Below, in pieces: positions 24,724-34,154 of a stretch of DNA of 64,000 nt. The notes under the pieces are model-generated. The model was not told the origin of the DNA, did not search any database, and saw only the letters and a program-made list of their open reading frames with translations. The DNA is from Parapedobacter sp035556095. Its GTDB lineage: Bacteria; Bacteroidota; Bacteroidia; Sphingobacteriales; Sphingobacteriaceae. Made by a program: the position numbers and the translations under genes. Location of the stretch: contig NZ_DATMFT010000021.1 of NCBI RefSeq assembly GCF_035556095.1, forward strand, positions 186,001 to 250,000, written 5' to 3'. Position 1 is the first letter of the stretch; every line of letters begins with the position of its first letter.

Positions 24724-26964
24724 ATGAGACCTAATTTACTAGTCCTATGTTTGTTCGCATTTGGAATGTATGCATGCGACAAGCCGAAACATGGCAAGGG
24801 TACGGCTTACGCTGATAGCATTTTTATGCAGGATTACAGTGTGAAATATGATTTTGATGGAGATGGCGCGCAGCTATATAGGGTAAAGGCTAATCGTGAT
24901 GGAAAAGTACAGTTGTTGGCATCCGATGGGCTTAAACACTTACGCGGCGGGCAGTTTTTGCACCCAGGTAGTGTAGTGACCGACAACACCTACCGGTTTA
25001 TGTCGGTGAAAGCAATCGTGGATATAGCGCTTTGCAACGGTGAGTTCGTTTACCTCGATAAACACGTTGTCTTTAGCAATGCGTGGTCGGGAAGATTGTT
25101 CGTCGAGCACCAGTTGGAAAAACCCACGGTCTTTGCTGCCAACGAAGTGCAGGAATTCCTGGTGACCGACGGGATTACTGTACATTTCATTCAGGGTAGC
25201 GCGGTAACATGGAAAGGCCAGGTTTCGGGAAAGGCGGTCACGCAATTGGTCAATCATCCGAAAGATCAGGAACGTTTCTTTTTACTTGCTCCAGACGCCG
25301 TTTACCAGTTTACCACCACTACGCATGCGTTGGAGAAAATCCACGGAGATGAAGGCTTGACGTCATTCGATGTTGATGCACGTCACAACCAATTGGTCGT
25401 GGGTACTTCCGACGGTTACTTCCGTTTTGATTTGGGGCACGGTAAAGTGGTTGGAGAGATCCAAAGGAAGGTTCCGTGGACCGAAATCACAGCAGTGAAA
25501 GTGATTGACGACGCTCCATGGTTCGGCACACCTAAAGGGGCTTTCGTAGTTCGTCAAGGAGGTGATATTGCTTACTACGCGAGCCAGCGTTGGTTACCAA
25601 GTGACCACGTTGTCGATATCGCAATGGGGCACGACTCCTCGGTGCTGCTATTGACCGACGGTGGGCTTGGTCAGATCTGTTTCAAAGAAATGACATTGCA
25701 TGACAAAGCGACATACTATGAACGGCAGGTGCGTGATAGGCATATCCGGAATGGGTTCAATGCGACACTCGTAGGCATGAAAAGCGGGGATTTAAGTACT
25801 GGATATTTAGGGGATTCCGACAATGATGGATTGTGGACTTCGTTATACTTGGCGGCGGAAGCATTCCGTTACGCGACTACGGGTGAACAACAGGCGCTGG
25901 ATTATTGCATGGAGTCGCTGGATGCAATGAGCCGATTATACGATATCAATCCGGTAGCCGGCTTTCCGGCACGTTCTTTCGAACGGCGTGGAATGGGCGA
26001 TACGCGAAACGTGCTTTCCGATCCTGAGCGCTGGCAACTTGCGGCCGAATCTGATTGGTACTGGAAAGCGACTACGAGCAGCGATGAGGCCATCGGGCAT
26101 ATCTTCGCCTTTGGCGTGGTGGCGGAGCTGGTGGATCATCAAGAAACGCGGGAAAAAGCTATCCGGCTTATTGATACATTGATGGGGCATATCGTGAAAA
26201 ACAACCTCTATCTGGTGGATTACGATGGTCAGCCCACACTGTGGGGAAAATGGAACCCGGCCTATGTAAACGAATTTCCCACCAACGTCGGGGACCGCAA
26301 ACTAAACTCGTCGAATATCATCGGCATGCTGCAGACAGCCTATCATTTTACGGGCAAGGCCATTTATAAGGAAACCGCTTTCGACCTGATCGACAACCAT
26401 GGTTACTTGGAAAACCTCCTGCGCCCGATGGTCGAAATCGGAAAGGCACCGGAAGGCGCCGACGACTGGAGCCAGATGCTTTCCAGCGCATGGAACCATT
26501 CGGATGACGAGATGTATTTTGCGGGTTATTGGGGGTTATATCGGTACGCGTTCAATGATACACTTAAAGCAAAATACGGCGTAGCAATCCGTGATCATTG
26601 GGAGGCAGAAAGACCGGAAAAAGAGGGGGCGTGGAATATTTTTACGGCCATTACCGGTACCGATGACATCGATTTGGATGAGGCGATATGGTATTTGAAA
26701 GAATATCCGCTCGATCTGATCCAATGGACCGTTACCAACAGCCATCGAAAAGACATCGAACACCTAACCCCCAATTTCCGAAGGCAGACCATCGCAACGG
26801 TATTACCTCCTGACGAACTTAAGATATCTCGCCACAATGCCAACCGTTTCACACTGGACGGGGGTAGTAATGGTACTGGTGAAAACAGCGCGGGTGATAT
26901 CTGGCTATTTCCGTATTGGATGGGTAGGTACCTTGGCGTTATCGAAGCTCCGATAAGTGAATAA
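24724..26964 (+). CDS. Unrecognised two-domain lipoprotein: propeller-like N-terminus, helical-toroid-like C-terminus
   Basis: 746 residues, starting with a lipoprotein signal (LCLFAFGMYACDK; Cys about residue 18). The first ~310 residues are beta-rich with repeated short blades (for example FDVDARHNQLVVGTSDGYFR, DDAPWFGTPKGAFVV), resembling two-component-regulator propeller repeats. The remainder (from about 345) is helical with aromatic-rich repeats: GDSDNDGLWTSLYLAAEAFR, ESDWYWKATTSSDEAIGHIF, YVNEFPTNVGDRKLNSSNII and SSAWNHSDDEMYFAGYWGLY, strongly recalling an (alpha/alpha)6 barrel as in several glycoside hydrolases and polysaccharide lyases. Conserved-looking acidic and His residues cluster there. 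I do not recognise a named family. It is the last gene of the operon, before a clear terminator. Confidence 0.75.
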   Translation: MRPNLLVLCLFAFGMYACDKPKHGKGTAYADSIFMQDYSVKYDFDGDGAQLYRVKANRDGKVQLLASDGLKHLRGGQFLHPGSVVTDNTYRFMSVKAIVDIALCNGEFVYLDKHVVFSNAWSGRLFVEHQLEKPTVFAANEVQEFLVTDGITVHFIQGSAVTWKGQVSGKAVTQLVNHPKDQERFFLLAPDAVYQFTTTTHALEKIHGDEGLTSFDVDARHNQLVVGTSDGYFRFDLGHGKVVGEIQRKVPWTEITAVKVIDDAPWFGTPKGAFVVRQGGDIAYYASQRWLPSDHVVDIAMGHDSSVLLLTDGGLGQICFKEMTLHDKATYYERQVRDRHIRNGFNATLVGMKSGDLSTGYLGDSDNDGLWTSLYLAAEAFRYATTGEQQALDYCMESLDAMSRLYDINPVAGFPARSFERRGMGDTRNVLSDPERWQLAAESDWYWKATTSSDEAIGHIFAFGVVAELVDHQETREKAIRLIDTLMGHIVKNNLYLVDYDGQPTLWGKWNPAYVNEFPTNVGDRKLNSSNIIGMLQTAYHFTGKAIYKETAFDLIDNHGYLENLLRPMVEIGKAPEGADDWSQMLSSAWNHSDDEMYFAGYWGLYRYAFNDTLKAKYGVAIRDHWEAERPEKEGAWNIFTAITGTDDIDLDEAIWYLKEYPLDLIQWTVTNSHRKDIEHLTPNFRRQTIATVLPPDELKISRHNANRFTLDGGSNGTGENSAGDIWLFPYWMGRYLGVIEAPISE

Positions 26965-27004
26965 TCGCCGGGAAGCTCCATACAATTTCATCATTTGTTA
27001 ATAT

Positions 27005-27032
27005 AAGGATTACGTACGAGTAATCCTTTTTT
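27005..27032 (+). terminator. Rho-independent terminator of the eight-gene operon
   Basis: AAGGATTAC (27005-27013) pairs perfectly with GTAATCCTT (27020-27028) across the loop GTACGA and is followed by a T-run to 27032. It lies 40 bp after the stop of the toroid lipoprotein gene. Confidence 0.9.
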
Positions 27033-27063
27033 CATTCTGTAAATCAGCTATTTGGTTCTTCGC

Positions 27064-27133
27064 AAGATGCTAAAATGCGCTATGCAAATGATAATATTGT
27101 ATAAAGAAAGTAGGCATACTTCGTCTATTTTTG
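27064..27133 (+). promoter_or_regulatory. Putative promoter of the NagX-like gene with a degenerate activator-like motif
   Basis: A -7-like TATTTTTG lies at 27126-27133, 84 bp before the ATG. Upstream, 27064-27093 matches site B at 19 of 30 positions (AAGATGCTAAAATGC then GCAAATGATA), but its spacing to the -7 box is 62 rather than 54. The segment ATGATAATATTGTA (27088-27101) is identical to 7689-7702 in front of the symporter. Confidence 0.4.
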
Positions 27134-27217
27134 AGTAGTTGAATCATGATAATGCTTTTCAACAATAACGAAGCGTAGATGTTCAGACACTAACCGATTA
27201 TTAACAAAACGATACCA

Positions 27218-28303
27218 ATGACACAAAAGAATGGGATTCGGCGTTTGCTTTCCTTAGATGCTTTCCGGGGGTTTACCGTAGCGGCAATGATTATTGTAAA
27301 CACACCGGGTTCATGGGATCACGTATACGCCCCGCTTCTACATGCTTCTTGGCACGGCATTACACCTACCGATTGCATTTTTCCGTTTTTTATCTTTATC
27401 GTGGGGATATCCATCACACTTTCCTACGGTAAGCTATTGGACGGGGGCCGCCCGAAGGCCACGCTGGTGGCCAAAACCTTGAAACGAGCCGCCCTTATCT
27501 TTCTTATTGGTATTTTCTTGGGGTTGTTTCCAGATTTCAATTTCGCGGAAATTCGGATTCCCGGCGTGTTACAGCGGATTGCCGTCGTTTTTTTGGTATG
27601 TGCGTTGTTGTTCTTATACACTAACTGGAAACAACAGGCCGTGATTGGCGGGGCTTTACTCTTGCTGTATTGGATAGTATTGATCGCCGTGCCTGTGCCC
27701 GGAGTGGGCAATGGTATACTGGAGCCCGGCAGGAACCTTGCCGCTTGGATAGACAGTTTGCTTATACCCGGCAAAATGTGGCAGGGCACATGGGATCCTG
27801 AGGGTCTCCTCAGTACCTTTCCAGCCGTAGTCACCGGCCTGTCGGGCATGCTGGTCGGAAAGCTTTTGGCTATTGATAGGGTGTCGTACGAACGGAAAGT
27901 GATTTGGCTTTACCTGGCTGGACTATCAGCTTTCTTGCTTGGATTTGCTTGGGGATGGGTGTTCCCCATCAACAAAAACCTCTGGACAAGTTCATACGTG
28001 TTATATACCTCGGGATTGGCTTCCATGATATTTGCGTCGCTTTTCTTCGTTATGGAGGTGCTGGGATATACTGTATGGGCAAAAATTGGCATCGTGTTCG
28101 GAGCCAATGCGATTACGGCTTACGTTATCGGGAGCCTATTGCCTGAGTTTTTAGGCCCATTGAATGATTGGTATGTTACGCATGTCGTGGAGCATGGGGA
28201 AGGTGCGAAAATGGCATCGCTGATTTGGGCAATAACCATTTGCTTGTTGACTTATCTACCTAGCTATATTTTATATAAGAAACGATTATTTATAAAAATT
28301 TGA
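27218..28303 (+). CDS. NagX/HGSNAT-like membrane acyltransferase (DUF5009)
   Basis: 361 residues with about ten membrane helices. The N-terminus LLSLDAFRGFTVAAMIIVNT followed by HASWHGITPTDCIFPFFIF is characteristic of the heparan-alpha-glucosaminide N-acetyltransferase / NagX branch (DUF5009). The conserved His of the WHG motif is the proposed acetyl-carrying residue in the lysosomal enzyme. In bacteria these genes often sit in amino-sugar loci, where they are thought to acetylate glucosamine or a related sugar across the membrane. Its presence next to SusC/D genes hints at a hexosamine in the substrate. It follows the terminator of the preceding operon and probably begins a new unit. Confidence 0.87.
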   Translation: MTQKNGIRRLLSLDAFRGFTVAAMIIVNTPGSWDHVYAPLLHASWHGITPTDCIFPFFIFIVGISITLSYGKLLDGGRPKATLVAKTLKRAALIFLIGIFLGLFPDFNFAEIRIPGVLQRIAVVFLVCALLFLYTNWKQQAVIGGALLLLYWIVLIAVPVPGVGNGILEPGRNLAAWIDSLLIPGKMWQGTWDPEGLLSTFPAVVTGLSGMLVGKLLAIDRVSYERKVIWLYLAGLSAFLLGFAWGWVFPINKNLWTSSYVLYTSGLASMIFASLFFVMEVLGYTVWAKIGIVFGANAITAYVIGSLLPEFLGPLNDWYVTHVVEHGEGAKMASLIWAITICLLTYLPSYILYKKRLFIKI

Positions 28304-28391
28304 TGGAGGCAGCTGTAATCCGGTTGTGTTCTAATACTAACTAATAGCTAATTAAATACAATATGATGATTTTAATTTATACCTGAAGATT

Positions 28392-31300
28392 ATGAGAACG
28401 TATGTTATTAACACGAAAAAAAAGCTGGCCCTATCCTTATGCTTTATCCTTGCATTCGGTGGGCTTGGCTTCGCTTCACACCCGTCGGTAAATATGGGTG
28501 TGCAGGATCGGGAAATCACCGGGACCGTCCGGTCTGCCGAAGATGGTAGCGTCCTCGCAGATGTAAGCGTCTCCGTGAAAGGAACGGCTATTGCCAGCCG
28601 TACGAGTGCTTCGGGCACCTATGCAATTCGCGTCAGCGGAGCGGATGTGGTGTTGGTTTTTTCTAATGTTGGCTATGAACGCCAGGAGGTGCGGGTAGGC
28701 AGCAGGTCGGTGGTGGATGTTTCGCTGGCTGTGGCTGAGAAGCAACTGGATGAGGTCGTGGTAACGGCCCTTGGTATCGAAAGGGAAACCAAATCGCTGG
28801 GATATGCGGTAGGAAAGGTAGCCGGGGAGGATATGGTGAATGTACCGCAGGAAAATGTGATGAATGCACTTGCGGGGAGAGTGCCGGGTGTAACGATCAA
28901 TCAAACAGGTGGTCCGGGATCATCCGTGAGTATGGTCATCCGGGGTGCGACGTCGTTGAGTACCGACAATCAACCGTTATTTGTGGTAGACGGCATTCCG
29001 ATGCAGAATACCTTGAAAAACGCGAACAGCAGCCGCGGTGATCGCAATGAAGTGGACTACGGGAACGTGATTTCAGACATCAATCCGGAGAATATCGAAA
29101 GTGTATCGATATTGAAAGGACCCAGCGCTGCGGCACTCTACGGGTCGCGCGCCGGCAATGGTGTGGTGCTGATTACCACGAAAGCCGGGAAGAAAAGCGA
29201 CGGTCTGGGCGTTCATTTCTCCACGAGCAATGTTTTTGAGGTTCCTTACCGCTTCCTCGATTACCATTATAAATATGGTAATGGAAACATGAGCGGCGGC
29301 GGAGATACCTATAGTGAAGGCTCTGCGTATTGGGGAGGCCCCCAACTGGATGTTGGCATAAAGGCACCGCATTTTATGAGTCCGCTCGATGAAAACGGGA
29401 ATAAAATTCCCATCGATTTGAAATCCTATCCAGACAATGTTAAAAACTTCATGGAGACTGGGGTCACTTCTGTCAACAACCTGGCAGTTGCAGGCTCGAA
29501 CGCGCTGGGAACTTACCGGGTGTCTTATGATATGATGCGACACAACGGGATGGTGCCTAATTCCGATTTAAAGCGGGATGCCTTATCCGCCGTTGCAGAG
29601 TTCCAAATCCGGCACGACCTTCGGGTTAGCACGAATCTCAACTTTCTAAGGTCGTCATCCCCCAATCGCCCGGCCACCGGTCGCGGGTCCAATCCGCTCA
29701 TGGCGGCATACAATTGGCCGGCAATTGATATTCATGATATGGAGGACTATTGGCAAGACGGGGCTGAGCATATTCGCCAGCGTAGACCGGCAGAAGGCAT
29801 GGATAATCCTTATTTCCTCACCTATGGCTTGACCAATGCTTTTACTCGTGACCACGCCTATGGCAATGTGCGGGTCGATTGGTCGATAGCACCGGGGCTC
29901 ACTGTGTTCGGAAGGATTTCGCACGACATGTTTAATGAAGCGCAAGAAACCAAAATTCCCTGGAGTTATTCGCGGATGAATAAGGGTGGGTATTTTCTGG
30001 ACGACTTTGTGAATCAAGAAACCAATATGGATGTCTTGGCCACATACCGGAAAGCTGTCAGCGGTTTCGATATATCGGTTACTGGAGGCGTTAATTCCAT
30101 GTACCAGCAGCATAAGATACAGTCGATGGGAGGACCGGAGCTTTCCGTCCCTGGGTTGTATCGGATATCGAATATCCCTACAAGCAATCGTTCTACTTGG
30201 AATAATACCTCCATGAAGCGGATATACAGTGTGTTGGGTACCGCTTCCATAGGTTATCAGGAAAAAATCTATCTCGATCTCACCGCCCGGAACGACTGGT
30301 CGAGCACATTGCCTATTGAAAACCGATCGTATTTTTACCCATCGGTTTCCTTGAGTTGGTTGGCGAATAACACGTTTAAGCTGCCTGAGCAGGTTTCGTT
30401 GCTTAAACTTCGTGGCGGTATTGCGCAGGTGGGTAACGATACCGGACCGTATGAGTTATACAATGCGCTGGGAATCGGCAGCTGGGGGGATTTGGTTACC
30501 AACAATATCCAAGACATCTTGAAAAACCCCCAATTGAAACCCGAGATATCTTCTTCATATGAAGCAGGATTGGATCTCTGGATGTTCAACAATCGGATTA
30601 AATTTGAGGGGACCTATTTTTACACGGAGAATCGAAATCAGATATTGAATGTGAACACGGCACCTTCTTCCGGTTTTGTAGCCGCAAAAATAAACGCCGG
30701 TTTACTTTCTAGCCGGGGCTTCGAACTTGCGTTGATTACCAATCCAATCCGCGACCGTAACGGTTGGAACATGGATGTAAGCCTGAATTGGTCCCGCACC
30801 CGGACAACCCTTGATGCGTTGACCGGCGACCTGCAATACCATCAGTTCTGGTCAGACAACAACGGTGGTGCCTATACTTGGGTAGGCGAGGAAATCGGCA
30901 ACCTATATAGTCGCGGATACCTGCAAGTCACCGATCCCAACAACCGGTTTTACGGCTGGCCCATCCTTGACGAAAATGGTGAATGGCAGGCAGACAATAC
31001 GATAACAGCGATGGAGAAAGTGGGTAACTGGAACCCCGATTTCTTGATGGGGGGGCAGTTATCACTGCGCTACAAACGATTTAATCTGACCACAAGTTTC
31101 GATTGGCGATCTGGTGGACAATTCATGTCGTGGACTTACCGGTATGGCGAATCCGATTGGAAATCACAACGTCAGCTGGATATGCTGATACCCGGCGGAA
31201 AATACAATTCAAGTGAGTTGGCGGAAATGCTACGGTCGGATCCCGAAAGGTATATCATTCCGAAAAACGGAAATTTCCCGCGCGTTGGCGGGCATACGCA

Positions 31301-31715
31301 AGAGACCGGTGGTTTCCAACTTCCTGACGGCCTATGGGATGGCGGGTTTATCCCCGGCGTTATCCAGCAGGAAGACGGGTCTTATGTAGAACACCTCGGC
31401 GAGGACGGTACCAATTTCCTTCGGATTACGGATATGTTCCCGTGGAGCTATAATAAGCAGGTGACATTCGATGCGGATTTCTTTAAAATCCGTGAAATTT
31501 CATTGGGTTATTCGATCCCCAAGATCGGTGGGCTCCGTAATGTCAATGTTTCCGTATATACACGGAATCTGATTATCTGGACGAAAGCTAAAATCGGTAT
31601 CGACCCCGAACGGGCGTTTCGGGTGGACGGTGATGGCTTCCGTCAAGGGATAGAATGGAATAATGTTTTGCCATGGACCATGCCTATTGGCTTTAAGTTA
31701 AATGTCAGTTTGTAG
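28392..31715 (+). CDS. SusC/RagA-family TonB-linked outer-membrane transporter 1
   Basis: 1107 residues. A signal peptide (LALSLCFILAFGGLGFA) is followed by a carboxypeptidase-regulatory-like domain (REITGTVRSAEDGSVLADV, about 40-115), the SusC linker LDEVVVTALGIERETKSLGY, the plug domain (VPGVTINQTGGPGSSVSMVI and GPSAAALYGSRAGNGVVLIT) and a long TonB-dependent beta-barrel ending in PWTMPIGFKLNVSL. It imports oligosaccharides together with its SusD partner 20 bp downstream. About 88 bp separate it from the NagX-like gene. It is paralogous to the transporter at 34155 but divergent in the barrel, so substrate recognition probably differs. Confidence 0.96.
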   Translation: MRTYVINTKKKLALSLCFILAFGGLGFASHPSVNMGVQDREITGTVRSAEDGSVLADVSVSVKGTAIASRTSASGTYAIRVSGADVVLVFSNVGYERQEVRVGSRSVVDVSLAVAEKQLDEVVVTALGIERETKSLGYAVGKVAGEDMVNVPQENVMNALAGRVPGVTINQTGGPGSSVSMVIRGATSLSTDNQPLFVVDGIPMQNTLKNANSSRGDRNEVDYGNVISDINPENIESVSILKGPSAAALYGSRAGNGVVLITTKAGKKSDGLGVHFSTSNVFEVPYRFLDYHYKYGNGNMSGGGDTYSEGSAYWGGPQLDVGIKAPHFMSPLDENGNKIPIDLKSYPDNVKNFMETGVTSVNNLAVAGSNALGTYRVSYDMMRHNGMVPNSDLKRDALSAVAEFQIRHDLRVSTNLNFLRSSSPNRPATGRGSNPLMAAYNWPAIDIHDMEDYWQDGAEHIRQRRPAEGMDNPYFLTYGLTNAFTRDHAYGNVRVDWSIAPGLTVFGRISHDMFNEAQETKIPWSYSRMNKGGYFLDDFVNQETNMDVLATYRKAVSGFDISVTGGVNSMYQQHKIQSMGGPELSVPGLYRISNIPTSNRSTWNNTSMKRIYSVLGTASIGYQEKIYLDLTARNDWSSTLPIENRSYFYPSVSLSWLANNTFKLPEQVSLLKLRGGIAQVGNDTGPYELYNALGIGSWGDLVTNNIQDILKNPQLKPEISSSYEAGLDLWMFNNRIKFEGTYFYTENRNQILNVNTAPSSGFVAAKINAGLLSSRGFELALITNPIRDRNGWNMDVSLNWSRTRTTLDALTGDLQYHQFWSDNNGGAYTWVGEEIGNLYSRGYLQVTDPNNRFYGWPILDENGEWQADNTITAMEKVGNWNPDFLMGGQLSLRYKRFNLTTSFDWRSGGQFMSWTYRYGESDWKSQRQLDMLIPGGKYNSSELAEMLRSDPERYIIPKNGNFPRVGGHTQETGGFQLPDGLWDGGFIPGVIQQEDGSYVEHLGEDGTNFLRITDMFPWSYNKQVTFDADFFKIREISLGYSIPKIGGLRNVNVSVYTRNLIIWTKAKIGIDPERAFRVDGDGFRQGIEWNNVLPWTMPIGFKLNVSL

Positions 31716-31735
31716 GCCCTATTAAATTCACTATC

Positions 31736-33427
31736 ATGGACGCACTAAAAAAATTGCATAGAATATTGATCGCACTGGTCGTTGTCAGCCTGGCATCATG
31801 CAGTGATAAATTAACGGAGACGAATATCGATCCGAATGTGGTTGACCCCGCTGTGGGCAACCCCAACATGATTATGCCCACCGTCCTTGCCACCGCGGCG
31901 ACGGATTACCTAAGCAAAGGCTGGGACGTAACGGCGGGAGTGGTGCAGCATATCCAACACGACGGTTGGTTTGGAGGCATCAACACGTACGAATGGGGTC
32001 CCGAAAACTGGGCTAACTATTACGGTATGTTGCGGAATAACGCCTATTTAATGAAAAGCAACCAAGTGTTTCATCAAGGCGTAGCTTACACGATGAAAGC
32101 ATTTGTTTTTGGAATGATTACCGATTTATGGGGCGATGCACCGTACACCGATGCGCTGAAAGGGGAGGAGGGATTGTTTGAACCGGTATTTGACTCTCAG
32201 GAAACTATCTACCGCGGTATTTTGAGCGACCTGCAACAAGCTGCCGAGTTGTTTGCAACGGGCGACAACTCGGGCTACCTGGCTGGCTATGATACTTATT
32301 ATGGCGGCGACCCATCGAGATGGCACAAGTTTGCTAACAGCCTGGCGTTGCGGTACGCAATGCGGATTTCGGAGAAACTGCCCGACTTGGCGAAATCGAC
32401 CATCGAAAGGGTGTACAGCTCCGGTGTGTACATCGACACACCTGCTGATGATGCGACCATCAGTTTCGTTGGCTCACAGGCGAGTAACGGCTGGCCCTAC
32501 AATTTCATGAATGATGACACGGGGAGAAGTAACTTCAGAAGGCGGAAACCGGCCGAGACGCTGATGGATCAATTGTTGTCGACAAATGACCCTCGGCTCC
32601 CGGTTTGGTGGGCCCCCGTTCACGTACAGTGGGTGGCTGATGGTTCGCTGACGCAGTATATGGACAATGCCATTCGCCGAGACGGCGAACGCTTATCCGT
32701 TGTTTCGCTACCGGACCTCACCTTAAAGGCGGAGATTGATGCCGGACATAAGTTTACCCGCCATTTCAACCCGGCGTTGAAAGGTGCTAATGATCCGACC
32801 CTCAACACCAACCTGTACGTCGGTGTCCCCGTGGGTGTTCGGCTGCCCGACTACCACAACGGTAACCCCACGCCGGGCCAGGAGGTGGAAAACCAGCATG
32901 TTTCCCAGATGTCTGACCTATATCGCTACAATACGGATCAAGATATGTTAAAAGCTCGGATCATTTCGGCGGCGGAAGTAAGCTTTATTTTTGCTGAAGC
33001 GGCTTTGAAGGGTTGGGCGGTAGGAGCCGATGCTGAAACACATTATTATGATGGTATTCGGAAATCGTTGCAGACATGGAAAGTAGACGGCCAATATAGC
33101 AACTTCATTGCTGGCGATGGCGTGCGTTTTAATAGCGCTATAGCATTGGAACAAATCATGACCCAGAAATGGATTGCCAGTTGGACGGGAAGCACGGAAG
33201 CATGGATGGATTTCAGGAGGACAGGGTTGCCAGCACTGACAGCCGGCCCCAATTCCCCGCAGCCTGTGTTGCCCGTACGTTTCATCTACGGAGATGCAGA
33301 AGTCTTCGCGAATATTAAGAACTCGCAGGATGCGATCGATCGTTTGGAACAGAATGCCTATTCGAATCAGGCAAACAGCCAGTGGTCGAAACCGTGGATT
33401 GTACAAGGTACAGGCAAACCGTGGTAA
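31736..33427 (+). CDS. SusD/RagB-like (SusD-like_2) surface glycan-binding lipoprotein 1
   Basis: 563 residues with a lipoprotein signal ending in SLASCSDK. TPR-like SusD fold of the SusD-like_2 type: NIDPNVVDPAVGNPNMIMPT, VAGVVQHIQ-type segments, FGMITDLWGDAPYTDAL, and the C-terminal family tail WSKPWIVQGTGKPW. It caps the SusC barrel and binds the incoming glycan. It lies 20 bp after SusC 1. Downstream a 149-bp gap holds a strong hairpin (33472-33495) before the next lipoprotein. The same tail motif occurs in the second SusD at 37576. Confidence 0.95.
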   Translation: MDALKKLHRILIALVVVSLASCSDKLTETNIDPNVVDPAVGNPNMIMPTVLATAATDYLSKGWDVTAGVVQHIQHDGWFGGINTYEWGPENWANYYGMLRNNAYLMKSNQVFHQGVAYTMKAFVFGMITDLWGDAPYTDALKGEEGLFEPVFDSQETIYRGILSDLQQAAELFATGDNSGYLAGYDTYYGGDPSRWHKFANSLALRYAMRISEKLPDLAKSTIERVYSSGVYIDTPADDATISFVGSQASNGWPYNFMNDDTGRSNFRRRKPAETLMDQLLSTNDPRLPVWWAPVHVQWVADGSLTQYMDNAIRRDGERLSVVSLPDLTLKAEIDAGHKFTRHFNPALKGANDPTLNTNLYVGVPVGVRLPDYHNGNPTPGQEVENQHVSQMSDLYRYNTDQDMLKARIISAAEVSFIFAEAALKGWAVGADAETHYYDGIRKSLQTWKVDGQYSNFIAGDGVRFNSAIALEQIMTQKWIASWTGSTEAWMDFRRTGLPALTAGPNSPQPVLPVRFIYGDAEVFANIKNSQDAIDRLEQNAYSNQANSQWSKPWIVQGTGKPW

Positions 33428-33471
33428 CAGTTTGCCTAAATTTTGAAAAATGATGATTGCGTTGAGGTTAT

Positions 33472-33495
33472 GGGCCCGTTGATTCAAACGGGCCC
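33472..33495 (+). terminator. Strong intergenic hairpin after SusD 1
   Basis: GGGCCCGTT (33472-33480) pairs perfectly with AACGGGCCC (33487-33495) around GATTCA. There is no T-run after it, so it could be a weak terminator or an RNA-stabilising processing element that sets different levels for the two SusCD pairs. Confidence 0.45.
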
Positions 33496-33576
33496 TAAAA
33501 CCCGTTAATGTTGGGAAAGTAGTTCCTTGCACGGCATATCGGAATAAACCAGATAAATCATTAAAAGTCACACAGA

Positions 33577-34134
33577 ATGAAGTCTATTTTAACACTCAAA
33601 AGGGCCTGGGTAACCACGTTGTTCCTATGCCCCCTGTTTTTCTTCGGTTCGTGCACGAAAGAAGAGCATCCCGAAAGCGACTACACCGCCATAAAGAAAG
33701 GTTGGCTAATCGGGAATTGGAAACAACAGGACATTACATTGGGGGTATCCACCTCGGTAAACTTGCCTGATGGGACAAAACTACCATTGATTGCGGGTAG
33801 CAGTATGATCAGCGATCCCTCGATCAACGCCCTATTAAGTGCTTTGCTGGGGGGAAATCCTTTTTTGGCAACCGTTAACAACAGTTTCACATTCGGGGCC
33901 GATGGTGCATACAGCATTGATGGAGCGACGGATCTCATTATGCCACAAGCCGGAAAAACGGGGAAATGGGAACTGGAGGTATATGGGGCAGTTATCGCTT
34001 TATACCCGTCTGCAGATGTCAGGGCACCCTATTGGGTCAATTCAATGTACGAGAAGGAAATGAATGTCGGGTTGATCGTTAAATTTCCCGGATTAGGGGA
34101 TGTACCGCTCAACTTGTTGCTTGAAAAACAGTAG
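33577..34134 (+). CDS. Small lipoprotein, lipocalin-like, between the two SusCD pairs
   Basis: 185 residues. The signal region ends in FFFGSCTKEE (Cys about residue 26), giving a predicted lipoprotein. The mature part begins KKGWLIGNWKQQDITLG, the GxW pattern typical of lipocalin-like/DUF5004-type proteins, followed by beta-rich segments (NSFTFGADGAYSI, GKTGKWELEVYGAVIALYP). A surface accessory or glycan-binding role comparable to SusE/SusF is possible from its place between SusD 1 and SusC 2 (20 bp before SusC 2). I do not recognise a specific family, so function is unassigned. Confidence 0.7.
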   Translation: MKSILTLKRAWVTTLFLCPLFFFGSCTKEEHPESDYTAIKKGWLIGNWKQQDITLGVSTSVNLPDGTKLPLIAGSSMISDPSINALLSALLGGNPFLATVNNSFTFGADGAYSIDGATDLIMPQAGKTGKWELEVYGAVIALYPSADVRAPYWVNSMYEKEMNVGLIVKFPGLGDVPLNLLLEKQ

Positions 34135-34154
34135 CAGTTAAAAAACTAGACGAT

